Assembly: GCF_019131995.1 (NCBI RefSeq)
Contig: NZ_JAHONA010000001.1
Location: 1 to 64,000, forward strand
Direction: 5' to 3'
Length of the DNA: 64,000 bases
DNA from: Collinsella aerofaciens
GTDB lineage: Bacteria; Actinomycetota; Coriobacteriia; Coriobacteriales; Coriobacteriaceae
Made by a program: the position numbers and the translations under genes. Numbering within the stretch: the first letter of the stretch is position 1; the number at the start of each line of letters is the position of its first letter. This document shows, piece by piece, positions 51,467 to 60,578 of the stretch. The notes under the pieces were generated by a model. The model made no database searches, had not been told where the DNA came from, and saw only the letters and a program-made list of their open reading frames with translations.

Positions 51467-52753
51467 TTACTGCCTTGCGGCACGATCAAAGTGCCGGCGA
51501 CCAAACAGCAGCAACGCCGCGGGAACCGCCGTCACGACCATACCCGCCCCTACGAGCGTCTGCTGCACACCAAACGTCGCCGCCAGCCACGGGGCAATCG
51601 CCAGCGGGGCCACGCCGGCGAACATGTTGCCAAAACCCATGACCGAGTTCACGCGACCGAGCTGCTCGAGCGGGGCCGTCGTTTGCACGATCGTGTTGTG
51701 GAGCGGGTTGACGACGCCCCAGGCCACGCCCAGGGCAATCTGGCCAATGAGCGCCACGCCCACATACGTTGTTCCCACGTAGAGCAGGCTTCCCAGACCC
51801 ACGGACATAAGCGCCGCGAGCAGCGTTTTAAGGTTGATCAGATGCGGCGGCAAACGGAGCGCAATAACGGCGCCCAGCACCGCGCCCACACCGCTGGCCG
51901 ACGAGAGCCAGCCCATCCACTCAACACCGACATGCAGAACATCGCGGTAGAAGAACGACTCCAGCGGATCGAAAGCTCCATAGCCAAAGTTCGAAAGGAA
52001 AATAATACAGAACAGCAGGGCGAGGACGCTGTTGGTGAAGACTGTCTTGATGCTGGTCGCGAAGGTGACGCGGGCGAACGTGCTGGAGTCGGAGTTTTGA
52101 CTGGCAGTACTTGCCGTTGTGCTGCCGTCCGCAGGAGTACTTTCGCGCGCGGCGACGCGACCTCCTTGCGGCCTAAAGCCCCAACCGGCGGCGAGCGCCA
52201 GTACGGTAAAAATCACCATGAGCACGAACACCGCGCGTGACGATGCAGCCGCCGCGACAAAGCCGCCCAGTGTGGGGCCAACGATGATACTCACGTTTGA
52301 AAACATGGCGATGGCGGAGTTGATGTCTTTGAGCTCGACAGGATCGTCGGTGAGGTAGGCCGGATAGGATGTGGCGATGGACTGGGCGAACCCCATCACA
52401 AAGCCCAGGAGCACCGCGCCGAGCAGGACGATGCCGGTCGCGCTGCCAAAGGCGATGATTGCCGCACCCGTCGCCAGCGTGCCGACGATGCTCAGCGAGA
52501 AATGACGACGTGGCCCCCAGGCGTCGAGTGCCGCGCCACCCGCAAAGGATCCCAAGATCACGAATACGTTCATAAAAAAGACGGCTAGCGATGTCGCGAT
52601 GACCGAAGCACCGTCCGCATAGGTGAGCGTTCCGATGACGCCGATAAAGTAGCTGGTCTGAAAACCGGTGTAGATGAGAAAGCGCATCGCCACCAGGCGC
52701 TTGGCCTGCACGGACAGCGATGGTTGGGATTTAGGAAATGGAGATGTAGACAT
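51467..52753 (-). CDS. MFS transporter
   Basis: The 428-residue membrane protein is predicted to have about 12 helices, with a Ser/Thr-rich cytoplasmic loop in the middle (about 205-235). The first half shows AALDAWGPRRHFSLS, an MFS loop 2-3 motif. The group includes drug efflux and MDR-type proteins, but no substrate can be named. The start at 52753 follows AAGGAG. Its stop abuts a dispersed palindrome that may act as its terminator. Confidence 0.85.
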   Translation of the reverse strand: MSTSPFPKSQPSLSVQAKRLVAMRFLIYTGFQTSYFIGVIGTLTYADGASVIATSLAVFFMNVFVILGSFAGGAALDAWGPRRHFSLSIVGTLATGAAIIAFGSATGIVLLGAVLLGFVMGFAQSIATSYPAYLTDDPVELKDINSAIAMFSNVSIIVGPTLGGFVAAAASSRAVFVLMVIFTVLALAAGWGFRPQGGRVAARESTPADGSTTASTASQNSDSSTFARVTFATSIKTVFTNSVLALLFCIIFLSNFGYGAFDPLESFFYRDVLHVGVEWMGWLSSASGVGAVLGAVIALRLPPHLINLKTLLAALMSVGLGSLLYVGTTYVGVALIGQIALGVAWGVVNPLHNTIVQTTAPLEQLGRVNSVMGFGNMFAGVAPLAIAPWLAATFGVQQTLVGAGMVVTAVPAALLLFGRRHFDRAARQ

Positions 52754-52923
52754 GTGGGCTCCTTGTTGTATACGAATACGGGCCGCAGGCATTGACCGCC
52801 GACCATCGACTCAATCTTTCTGTATGTAACGTTAAGGACGCATCGGGCCCCTTCTCTCCGTCTTCGCCCGGATGAACTACTTGGTAGATTTTAAGGCATG
52901 TCCCAAAAATCTACCAAAGCAAA

Positions 52924-52955
52924 GGCCACCACAAAGGTGCCTGCCTGTGGTGGCC
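52924..52955. repeat. CCACAAAGG-family palindrome, copy 5
   Basis: GGCCACCACAAAGGTGCC is mirrored by GCCTGTGGTGGCC, a slightly shortened version of the family. Confidence 0.7.
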
Positions 52956-52984
52956 CAATGATATGGCAGCGTAGCGAGCCGGTT

Positions 52985-53070
52985 CCAAGTGCCCCAGGTC
53001 GCCCCGAAAGAGGAGCGACGCGTACTTTGGTACGCGAGCGACGGCTTGAGGGGCGAGATGGGGTGCTTGG
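52985..53070. repeat. Long GC-rich hairpin after moaC-mobB
   Basis: CCAAGTGCCCCAGGTCGCCCC (52985-53005) pairs imperfectly (17 of 21) with 53050-53070. The inner stem GCGTAC / GTACGC (53020-53035) is flanked by direct GAGCGACG repeats. It ends 13 bases past the fusion-gene stop, the position favoured by the cruciform elements, but lacks their conserved motifs. Confidence 0.65.
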
Positions 53071-53083
53071 GGCCGGCGCAGCG

Positions 53084-54391
53084 TCAAGCCTGAAGGTGGT
53101 CTTGGATCAGGTCGCAGATGGCTCGGGCGTCGTTGATGTTGATGGCTCGGGTCGCAAAGCCGGCGTCGAAGGCCTGACGCGCCAGGGCCTCATTGCAGGC
53201 AAGGGCCAGCGTGTGACCGTCGACCAGGTCGAGCGAGCTCTTGCCGCGCAGACGGTCGACACCGGAGCGCGCGACCACGATGTTGTCGAAGCCCTCGGTC
53301 TTGTAGCCCTCGATGATCACCACGTCGACATCGTTGTAGCGCGACAGCAGCTCGCGCGCGGGCATCTCGTCCTCCTCGCGCGTGTCGGCGTACTCCGCCC
53401 AGCGCGTGGCGCAGATGAGGCCCACGTGCTTGGATCCGGCTTGGTGATGGCGCCAGGTGTCCTTAGCGGGCACATCGATATCAAAGCCGTGATGCCCATG
53501 ATGCTTAAGCGAACCCACGCGCAGGCCGCGGCGGGTGAGCTCGGCGATAACCTTCTCGACAAGTGTGGTCTTGCCCGAGTTCTGGTAGCCGATAAACGCG
53601 ATCGCGGGGACGGCCGGTGCCGGAGCTGCGGGCGCGACGGCGACGGGTGCGCTTGCGGGCGCGGCACCGTCAGCGGCCACGGCCTCAACAGCAGCGGCCT
53701 GGCGTTCGGCACGATCCCACACGCCCGAGCGGCCACCCTCCTTGTGCAGCAGGCGCACATCGACGATCTCCATGCCGCGATCGACGGCCTTGCACATGTC
53801 ATAGATCGTTAGACACGCGGCACTCGCGCCGGTCAGGGCCTCCATCTCGATGCCCGTCTTACCCGTCACGCCGGCCGTAACCAGTACGTGAAAGCCAACC
53901 TGCCCGTCCGCGCGCGCCGGCGCCCAGCCCTCGGGCACATCCTCGTCAGGCGTCCCCGCCGGAGCGATGGGCACAATGTCGCACTTGCTCTTGGTAATGA
54001 GCAGCGGATGGCACATGGGGATGATGTCGCTCGTGCGCTTGATGGCCATGATGCCCGCCACGCGCGCACAGGCAAGCACGTCGCCCTTTTTGGCGCGGTC
54101 CTGCAGCACCATGGCTTGCGTCTCAGGGTGCATGAGGATGGTGCCCTCAGCGATGGCGATGCGATGCGTCTCGGCCTTGTCGGACACGTCGACCATGCGC
54201 ACCTCGCCCTTGGCGTCCACGTGCGTCAGCTCGTCGCGACGGGCGTCGCGGGCGGGCTCGGTAGCAGCGCTGGCAGTCGGCTGTGCGGACGCGTCGGCGT
54301 TACCAGCATTCGCTGCAGCCGTGACTTTGTGGGCAGACATCGCGGCCCTGCGAGCGGCCTTGGTGGCATCGGCGTACCTGCTCTTGGCCAT
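53084..54391 (-). CDS. MoaC-MobB fusion protein
   Basis: MoaC makes cyclic pyranopterin monophosphate after MoaA; MobB is a GTP-binding helper of guanine dinucleotide attachment. Here they are one 435-residue protein. After a disordered Ala-rich N-terminus (1-70) comes MoaC (about 70-235: MVDVSDKAETHRIA, PMCHPLLITKSKCD, EALTGASAACLTIYDMCKA). A proline/alanine linker (about 238-275) follows, then the MobB P-loop domain (IGYQNSGKTTLVEKV) to the end. The ATG at 54391 has GGAGGAT upstream. It follows moaA by 4 bases and the two surely form one transcript. Intermediate steps (MoaD, MoaE, MobA) are not in the window. Confidence 0.92.
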   Translation of the reverse strand: MAKSRYADATKAARRAAMSAHKVTAAANAGNADASAQPTASAATEPARDARRDELTHVDAKGEVRMVDVSDKAETHRIAIAEGTILMHPETQAMVLQDRAKKGDVLACARVAGIMAIKRTSDIIPMCHPLLITKSKCDIVPIAPAGTPDEDVPEGWAPARADGQVGFHVLVTAGVTGKTGIEMEALTGASAACLTIYDMCKAVDRGMEIVDVRLLHKEGGRSGVWDRAERQAAAVEAVAADGAAPASAPVAVAPAAPAPAVPAIAFIGYQNSGKTTLVEKVIAELTRRGLRVGSLKHHGHHGFDIDVPAKDTWRHHQAGSKHVGLICATRWAEYADTREEDEMPARELLSRYNDVDVVIIEGYKTEGFDNIVVARSGVDRLRGKSSLDLVDGHTLALACNEALARQAFDAGFATRAININDARAICDLIQDHLQA

Positions 54392-54395
54392 ATGA

Positions 54396-55451
54396 TCATC
54401 CTCCGATTTGGGACATAAATCGTTGCGTGCCCTCAATTATCGCGTGTTCCTGCGGTTTGTGGGCCACGGCATCGCGCCAAATCGAAAGTACCTGCATATC
54501 ATCACCACGGCGCAGCGCCTCACGCACCGAATACTCGGCATCGCTGAACAGGCACGGGCGCACGTTGCCATCGGCCGTCAGGCGCAGACGGTTGCAATTC
54601 GCGCAAAAATGGTTGGACATGGCGCTGATGAAGCCGACTGTTCCCGCCGCGCCAGGAAAGTGCCAATAGCGCGCAGGGCCCGCGCCGGCAGGAGCGTCGT
54701 TGATGTCGAGCGGCTCAAGCTCGCCCAGGCCCACCGCAGCGGCACCGGCATTAATGCGCGCCCGCAGCTCGTCGCTCGGTACGGTATCGCTCGCGTCCCA
54801 CAACTCGGGATTGAGCGTGGGTGCATGAGGATCCACGGCGCAATGCGAGCTCGTGTGCTCATCGCCGATGGGCATGTATTCGATAAAGCGCAGGTGAATG
54901 GGGCGGTCGACCGTGAGCCGCGCGAGGGCCGCCACGTCCTGGTTGAGGCGGCGGACGATCACGCAGTTGACCTTAACCGGATCAAAGCCCCAGGTCAGCG
55001 CCGCATCGATGCCCGCCATGGTTTGCTCGAGCCGGCCCAGGCGCGTGATCTTTCCAAAGAGCGTGGGGTCGAGCGTGTCGAGCGAAATGTTGACGCGGTC
55101 GAGCCCGGCGTCTTTGAGCTGCGGCGCCAGCTTGGGCAGCAGGGCGCCGTTGGTGGTGAGCGAGATGTCCTCGATCTGCGGAATCGCACGGATATCGCGG
55201 ATGAGCGGGATAATGCGGCGGCTGACCAGCGGCTCGCCACCCGTCAGGCGTACGCGGCGAATGCCCTCCCCCGCCACCAGACGCACAAAGCGGGCGATTT
55301 TCTCGGCGCTGAGTAGCTCGTCATGCGCGCGCGGTGCCACGCCGTCGGCCGGCATGCAGTAGATGCAGCGGAAATTGCACTTGTCGGTAACGGCAATGCG
55401 CAGGTAGTTGATATCGCGGCCAAAACCGTCATGTTGCGTGCGCTCGTCCAT
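54396..55451 (-). CDS. moaA: GTP 3',8-cyclase (radical SAM), MoaA
   Basis: First enzyme of molybdopterin synthesis. The 351-residue radical SAM protein has CNFRCIYC for the AdoMet cluster, TGGEPLV, and the second cluster with CANCNRLRLTADGNVRPCLF. It ends in QIGG, the double glycine tail typical of MoaA; these codons also carry the ribosome site for the downstream fusion gene. AGGGGAGGG precedes its ATG. Operon moaA-moaC/mobB. Confidence 0.96.
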   Translation of the reverse strand: MDERTQHDGFGRDINYLRIAVTDKCNFRCIYCMPADGVAPRAHDELLSAEKIARFVRLVAGEGIRRVRLTGGEPLVSRRIIPLIRDIRAIPQIEDISLTTNGALLPKLAPQLKDAGLDRVNISLDTLDPTLFGKITRLGRLEQTMAGIDAALTWGFDPVKVNCVIVRRLNQDVAALARLTVDRPIHLRFIEYMPIGDEHTSSHCAVDPHAPTLNPELWDASDTVPSDELRARINAGAAAVGLGELEPLDINDAPAGAGPARYWHFPGAAGTVGFISAMSNHFCANCNRLRLTADGNVRPCLFSDAEYSVREALRRGDDMQVLSIWRDAVAHKPQEHAIIEGTQRFMSQIGG

Positions 55452-55583
55452 GCAGCCCTCCCCTCACGCGGCGTTTTATTCTTCGGAAAACATAATACCC
55501 CACGAGAGAATCATGCCGACACCCGTACGACAGGACAGGTCGCTTCGAGCAAGACCGGCTTCCCAAGCCCATCCTCAGCATAC

Positions 55584-55648
55584 AAACCATCACAACATTC
55601 GATGCTTTTCCCGTTTTTGGCGATAAACGTCGAATGTTGTGATGGCTT
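55584..55648. repeat. 65-bp palindrome, copy 3
   Basis: AAACCATCACAACATTCGATG is matched by CGTCGAATGTTGTGATGGCTT. The centre differs from copies 1-2 and matches copy 4 (TTTTCCCG ... GGCGA). Confidence 0.87.
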
Positions 55649-55686
55649 GCCTGCCCACGGCACCCCGTAGAAGGACCAAAACGCCC

Positions 55687-56724
55687 CTAAAGGCCGCCGT
55701 CCCAGTGTCGAATCACGAATTCTCGCAGGTCGTTTTGACGTTTCTGGAACGCTTCGCTTCGGTCGCACTTAAGGCCCATAGCGAGCGCGATGGCGTTCAT
55801 CGCCCGGTGCAATTGCAGCTGGTGGGCAAACTGAGTCCCGGTGAGGACGATCATCCTAAAGCCCAGCGCGCTCAGCACGGTCATACGCTCCGCATCCGAC
55901 GCGCTGCGCTGTTTATCAAGATGGTCCGAGCCGTTGTATTCAATCCCTGTACCGCTTGCAGGCGCATATACATCGATCTCGAAATACCCGGCCTTTGCGA
56001 GATACTTGAACTCGTTGGGAACATTGACCCGATGGTTGAGCTCGATCTTGGCGTATCCCAGCCCGCCCTGGGAACGTTTTGCTACGACCATGATTGCGGT
56101 GGCCGTCTCCATGGGCGACCGCGCACCATCGTGCACGCGCTTGAGCGCGGCGGCCGCGCGTATAGCCCCCTGACGAGATCGGTTCTCATTGCAATAAGCA
56201 ATCAAGTCGGCAACGGTATACCTCTGCCCCATCTCGATATAATCGCCTGTCGACAGATGGTTCAAATGGTAACGGGCGCAGATTTCGTAGCCATATTCCA
56301 GCCGCTCGGGCTCACTCATCCACGAACCCGCCTGGACAAAGCACATGGCCTCATCAACCACTAGAAGGCCCTCTGCCACCTCGATAAGATGGCCTGGAGG
56401 TACCGGCGCTCCAAACACGTGGCACCTAAATCCAGCCGGCGTCGAACGCTCAAAATCGAAGTTGACGAGCGTGTCGATATGATCGAGCTCTTCTCGTGGA
56501 ATACCGAGCGAAACCAGATAGTCGGTAACGATCCCAACTGCCGTTGAAGCCCTCAGCCCCTTGGCATCGAGCCCCAATTTGGGCAGGCTCGCGGTCGGCT
56601 CCGCCTCGTTAGCAAGCGAGTCCTCATCGTATAGGCTGCTTGCTCGCGAGAGCGGCTCGGACGGGCGCGCCACGTTGTGGTACAGCCAGGCAGTCTTATG
56701 GGACAGGACGATCGGCAGGTCCAT
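55687..56724 (-). CDS. Protein of unknown function, possible nuclease-like C-terminus
   Basis: The 345-residue soluble protein is from a family I do not recognise by name. The C-terminal third (YFEIDVYAPASGTGIEYNG ... RMTVLSALGFRMIVLTGTQF) recalls the Vsr/DUF559 restriction-endonuclease fold, with a D-x-E pattern. The N-terminal two thirds (LGIPREELDHIDTLVNFDFERSTPAGFRCHVFGAPV, RYTVADLIAYC) look like the transcription-factor-like part of AbiE-type or competence-linked proteins. That reading is tentative. No partner gene. It is flanked by two copies of the 65-bp palindrome (55584 and 56826), a possible transferred unit. Codon use is closer to the AT-richer genes of the window. Confidence 0.65.
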   Translation of the reverse strand: MDLPIVLSHKTAWLYHNVARPSEPLSRASSLYDEDSLANEAEPTASLPKLGLDAKGLRASTAVGIVTDYLVSLGIPREELDHIDTLVNFDFERSTPAGFRCHVFGAPVPPGHLIEVAEGLLVVDEAMCFVQAGSWMSEPERLEYGYEICARYHLNHLSTGDYIEMGQRYTVADLIAYCNENRSRQGAIRAAAALKRVHDGARSPMETATAIMVVAKRSQGGLGYAKIELNHRVNVPNEFKYLAKAGYFEIDVYAPASGTGIEYNGSDHLDKQRSASDAERMTVLSALGFRMIVLTGTQFAHQLQLHRAMNAIALAMGLKCDRSEAFQKRQNDLREFVIRHWDGGL

Positions 56725-56825
56725 GAGCCCTCCAATGGAGTCGGATAACCAACCTTATTCCCCGGCCCACGGGTCCGCACACCTTCGTGCGCAAGAAAGC
56801 GATTCCACCCGGTCGAGTGGCAGAA

Positions 56826-56890
56826 AAACCATCACAACATTCGATGCTTTTCCCGATTTTGGCGAAAAACGTCGAATGTTGTGATGGTTT
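56826..56890. repeat. 65-bp palindrome, copy 4
   Basis: It has the same ends as the other copies, with the centre GCTTTTCCCGATTTTGGCGA shared with copy 3. It lies 101 bases upstream of the unknown gene's start and 155 bases upstream of the MATE gene. Confidence 0.88.
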
Positions 56891-56971
56891 GAGGCGAGGT
56901 GAGGGGCACGGAAAGGTCAAAGCATCATGCTCGGAGCGTGACTTTTTTTCGCCCCACTGTCGACACAAACC

Positions 56972-57007
56972 TTGACTCTACAATCGTTGTAGGGTTTTCA
57001 CTACACT
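56972..57007 (+). promoter_or_regulatory. MerR-type operator/promoter of the MATE gene
   Basis: TTGACT (56972-56977) is followed by the palindrome CTACAATCGTTGTAG (56978-56992), characteristic of drug-sensing MerR regulators that twist an over-long spacer. A candidate -10 lies at 56997-57002 (19-bp spacing) or at TACACT (57002-57007). The MerR gene two positions downstream is the likely regulator. Confidence 0.65.
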
Positions 57008-57044
57008 GGTAGCTAAACGAACCCAGCCAGAAAGTGCCCCGCCC

Positions 57045-58391
57045 ATGGAACACGACCTCGCACGCGGCAATGTCCTTAAGACCATCGCAGTCTTTGCCCT
57101 GCCCTATATGCTCTCGTACTTTTTGCAGATGCTCTACGGCATGGCCGACCTGTACATGATGGGGCAGTTTAGCGGCGCCGCCGGCATCACCGCCGTGGGC
57201 AATGGCGCGCAGACGCTCTATATCATTACCGTGACGCTCGTGGGCCTGGCCATGGGAACGACGGTCATCGTCGGCCACGCCGTGGGTTCGCGCCGGTTTG
57301 ACCGTGCCGAGACCGCCATCGGCAACACTATCACACTCTTTATGGGCGTCTCGGTGGTGCTGGCCGCCATCTTGTTTGCACTATGCCCGCAAATCGTGGC
57401 GCTCATTGGAACGCCGGCCGAGGCAGTCGAAGGCACCGCCGCCTACCTGCGTATCTGCTTTGTCGGCATTCCCTTTATCGCCGCGTACAACATTCTTTCG
57501 GCCATCTTTCGCGGCCTGGGCGATTCGCGCTCGCCCATGTACGTGATCGGCGTGGCATGCATCATTAATATCGCGCTCGATTTTCTGTTTATCGGCCACA
57601 TGGGGCTCGGCCCCGTGGGCGCGGCGCTCGGCACGGTGACCGCCCAGACGGTCAGCGTTGCCCTCGCGCTCGTGTGGCTCAAGAGCCGCCGCACGAACAT
57701 CCACGTTAAGCGCAGCGACCTGCGCCCCCAGCCCGAGGTGCTCGGCAGCATTCTTAAGATCGGCGTGCCCGTGGCCGTGCAGGACGGCTGCATCCAGGTG
57801 GCGTTTATGTTTATCACCGTCATCGCCAACCACCGAGGACTCGTCGACGCCGCCGCCGTGGGCCTGGTCGAGAAGATGATCAGCTTCTTGTTCATTGTGC
57901 CGAGCTCCATGGGCGCCACCGTCAGCGCACTCACGGCGCAAAACGCCGGCGCAGGCAAGGGCGATCGTGCACGTCAGGTACTCAAAGATGCCATGACGAT
58001 CTCGGTAGTGTATGGCTGCCTGATCACAGCGCTGATGTGGCTGGTGGCGCCGGCGTTTATCGGCTTTTTTGCCAAGGACGCTGCAGTGGTCGCGGCCGGT
58101 ACCGGCTATATGCGCAGCTACATTTTCGACGCAATCTTTGCCGGCATCCACATTTGCTTTAGCGGCTTTTTCGCTGCGTACGGCAAGAGCTACATCGGCT
58201 TTGCGCACAACGTGCTGGCCGTGGCGCTCATTCGCGTGCCGGGCGCGTGGCTGCTGTCGAACGCCTATTCCAACACGCTGTTTCCCATGGGCATCGCCTC
58301 GCCGTGCGGATCGATTTTGTCGGCAGTCATTTGCGTGATGGCATTTACCGTACTCAACCGCCGCGGAGCTTTTGACAAGCTGATGGCGTAG
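57045..58391 (+). CDS. MATE family efflux transporter
   Basis: The 448-residue, 12-helix antiporter is of the multidrug and toxic-compound extrusion family (DinF/NorM-like). Visible features are the N-terminal LALPYMLSYFLQMLYGMADLYMMGQF, the second-half repeat GVPVAVQDGCIQVAF, and conserved Gly/Pro turns. The gene follows the MerR-type operator by about 50 bases and precedes the merR gene by 61 bases, so pump and sensor share a promoter. Substrates are unknown. Confidence 0.92.
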   Translation: MEHDLARGNVLKTIAVFALPYMLSYFLQMLYGMADLYMMGQFSGAAGITAVGNGAQTLYIITVTLVGLAMGTTVIVGHAVGSRRFDRAETAIGNTITLFMGVSVVLAAILFALCPQIVALIGTPAEAVEGTAAYLRICFVGIPFIAAYNILSAIFRGLGDSRSPMYVIGVACIINIALDFLFIGHMGLGPVGAALGTVTAQTVSVALALVWLKSRRTNIHVKRSDLRPQPEVLGSILKIGVPVAVQDGCIQVAFMFITVIANHRGLVDAAAVGLVEKMISFLFIVPSSMGATVSALTAQNAGAGKGDRARQVLKDAMTISVVYGCLITALMWLVAPAFIGFFAKDAAVVAAGTGYMRSYIFDAIFAGIHICFSGFFAAYGKSYIGFAHNVLAVALIRVPGAWLLSNAYSNTLFPMGIASPCGSILSAVICVMAFTVLNRRGAFDKLMA

Positions 58392-58452
58392 AGGATCGTT
58401 TGCGTCGTACGACCTCGGCGCCCCTTCCCCGTCCATTGAAAGGAGCGGCGCC

Positions 58453-59292
58453 ATGACCGACTCGCCAACTGAACATACCGAGGGTCTGCTCCGCATTGGC
58501 GAGGTGGCGCGCTTGTTTAACCTAAGCGTGGGCACGTTGCGCCATTACGAGCAGATGGGCTTGCTGGACCCGGCACACATCGATCCGGCGAGTGGGTACC
58601 GCTACTACGGATCGCGGCAGCTCTCCACTCTCAACACCATCAGCCACCTGCGTGTTCTCGACTTGCCGCTCGCGCTAATCCGTGAGTTTGTGACCACGCG
58701 CGACGTGAACCTTATGCAGCGGCAGCTGGCTCAGCAGCAGGAGCTCATCGAGCGCAAGCGCCGCGAGCTGGAGCGCGTGTCGCGCAAGATCGACAACCGG
58801 CTTGCCCTGCTTCACAATGCCCTGAACACCGAGCTCGATACCATTTGCGCAATCGATGCGCCCGAGCTTCGCTGCGCCGTATTGCGCGAACGCGTCAAGC
58901 CTACCGACGCCTATGCGCTGGAGTGGCAGATTCGTCAGCTGCAGAAGGGCCAGCACGAGACCTTTGTCTTTCTGGGCAACTTGGGCGTTGGGATTAGCGC
59001 CGAGCGCCTCGCCGCCGGCGACTTTGATGGCTACGACGAGGTCTTTTTGCTGCTCGATGACACCGATGATTACGTGGGCGACCTCGAGACGCGACCCGCC
59101 GCGCGCTGCCTGACCATTAGCTTTCGCGGCACGCACGGGCAAGCAACCCCACGCTATGAGCAGCTGCTCAGCTATATGCGCGAGCGCAACCTGACACCCG
59201 CCGGTCCCTCGCGCGAGATCGCCCTGATCGACGACATCATCAGCGACGACCCGGGGGCGTATGTGACGAGGATCGCGATACCGGTCCGCTAA
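58453..59292 (+). CDS. MerR-family multidrug-sensing regulator
   Basis: The 279-residue activator has a winged helix at the N-terminus (RIGEVARLFNLSVGTLRHYEQMGLL, SGYRYYGSRQLSTLNTI), a long coiled dimer helix (LMQRQLAQQQELIERKRRELERV) and a C-terminal GyrI-like effector domain (about 130-279), like BmrR. AAAGGAG precedes the ATG. Downstream of and probably co-transcribed with the MATE gene, it should autoregulate through the operator at 56978-56992. Confidence 0.9.
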   Translation: MTDSPTEHTEGLLRIGEVARLFNLSVGTLRHYEQMGLLDPAHIDPASGYRYYGSRQLSTLNTISHLRVLDLPLALIREFVTTRDVNLMQRQLAQQQELIERKRRELERVSRKIDNRLALLHNALNTELDTICAIDAPELRCAVLRERVKPTDAYALEWQIRQLQKGQHETFVFLGNLGVGISAERLAAGDFDGYDEVFLLLDDTDDYVGDLETRPAARCLTISFRGTHGQATPRYEQLLSYMRERNLTPAGPSREIALIDDIISDDPGAYVTRIAIPVR

Positions 59293-59400
59293 TCACTACC
59301 ATTTATCGAGCAATTCCATCCATTTACCTTAATCCGAATTAGATTGTATTATGTAGCAAATAAAATGACAGCATATTGCCCCCCATAGGCAGGAGACATT

Positions 59401-60573
59401 ATGCCCAGAGTTCAATCACGTCGCTCGTTTCTTCTCGGCCTAGCCTCGATCATCGGCTTATCCGCGTCACGCCCAACAAGAGTATTCGCTGCCGACTCAA
59501 ACTCATCCGTCGCTTTTACATCAGACCTAGCACAAGACTACGCGCTTTCCCTGTTGCCCATCGTCGACGGATCCGCGAACTTAGAGATCGAGCAAATCGT
59601 TCCCGTATGCCAACAAATCGGCCTTATCTGTGGCTATGAAATCAGTGTCACAAGGGAAGGAAGCCCTTACGGTTATTTAATACTTGACGCATCATATCCT
59701 GGGCTTCTGAAGGAGATAACCCTCGGCGATACCATTCTTCCGATTTCAGCTTCTCTATCAAACGCCATTTCAACTTATTCCGGCCAACAGGCCACAAACC
59801 CAACCGTACTAATTTCGTACAACGATATTGAATATGGAACTTTGGTGCCAGGAACTAGAGACTGTGTAACCAACTATAACAATATACGGTCTGTCCCAAT
59901 TGTCACCGAAAAGGGTATAGCACCTCAAAGCAATAACCCAACTTCATGGGATGCAGTCATTATCAATGAAGATGACTTGATGTTGCATTTCCAAATAGAC
60001 GATTTAAACGGAATACCGTTCCGAGGAGTCTCGGAATCATTAGTTGAAGCCCGCACTAATAAGTATGCATGCGTCGTTTCTGCCTTGTACGCTGTATCAA
60101 TGCATTACGGTCTCACCAGTTCAAACGCTAATCAATTTAATCCCGATTATTATAAAGAAATATGGAACGTCACTGGCACAACAACGTATAAGACCAATGA
60201 TCAGGGCGTCGAGTACGGAAGCACGATCATCCCAGATGGAATTGTTCCGTTTAAAAGTCTTGCCGCTCAAAAGGGTAGAGCACTTAATACTCAATTTTTC
60301 GGTTATCAGCCTCAATTCGCTCAGTACAGAGCAACTATCGATCAAGGGAATATCGGCTTGTATCATATGTGGATCAACAGCCGAAACAGTGAAGGATCCG
60401 TCGAGCTATCAGGTCATACAGTCACGGTAACTGCCTATTTTACTGGGCATAATGGAAGCTCTGGCATCGAACTGCAGTGGCTCGAAGTATTCGACGGATG
60501 GAACACTTATCCCCGAGCGATTAACTATGCAACGCCCAATATGGTCAAATTGAACGGAACAGTCTTTTGGTAG
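59401..60573 (+). CDS. Secreted putative cysteine peptidase, Tat signal
   Basis: The 390-residue exported protein has a twin-arginine signal (SRRSFLLGLAS, R7-R8; cleavage near VFAADS, 28-33). The N-terminal half (about 40-150) resembles the pro-segment of streptopain-like peptidases. The C-terminal half has C224 in KYACVVSALYAV and H339 in SGHTVTVTAYF, with D365/N368 in FDGWN completing a papain-like set. I infer a C10/C39-like peptidase; no family was confirmed. It is markedly AT-rich for this window, so horizontal transfer is likely. The next small lipoprotein gene follows after 5 bases. Confidence 0.68.
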   Translation: MPRVQSRRSFLLGLASIIGLSASRPTRVFAADSNSSVAFTSDLAQDYALSLLPIVDGSANLEIEQIVPVCQQIGLICGYEISVTREGSPYGYLILDASYPGLLKEITLGDTILPISASLSNAISTYSGQQATNPTVLISYNDIEYGTLVPGTRDCVTNYNNIRSVPIVTEKGIAPQSNNPTSWDAVIINEDDLMLHFQIDDLNGIPFRGVSESLVEARTNKYACVVSALYAVSMHYGLTSSNANQFNPDYYKEIWNVTGTTTYKTNDQGVEYGSTIIPDGIVPFKSLAAQKGRALNTQFFGYQPQFAQYRATIDQGNIGLYHMWINSRNSEGSVELSGHTVTVTAYFTGHNGSSGIELQWLEVFDGWNTYPRAINYATPNMVKLNGTVFW

Positions 60574-60578
60574 ACCGG

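Larger units (their letters stand above)
52754..53083. other. Intergenic region with palindromes
   Basis: No gene. It contains CCACAAAGG copy 5 and a long hairpin ending 13 bases from the moaC-mobB stop. The first ~100 bases are the MFS promoter region. Confidence 0.6.
56725..57044. other. Intergenic region between divergent genes
   Basis: The 320 bases include copy 4 of the 65-bp palindrome and the MATE promoter with its MerR-type operator. No gene. Confidence 0.6.
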
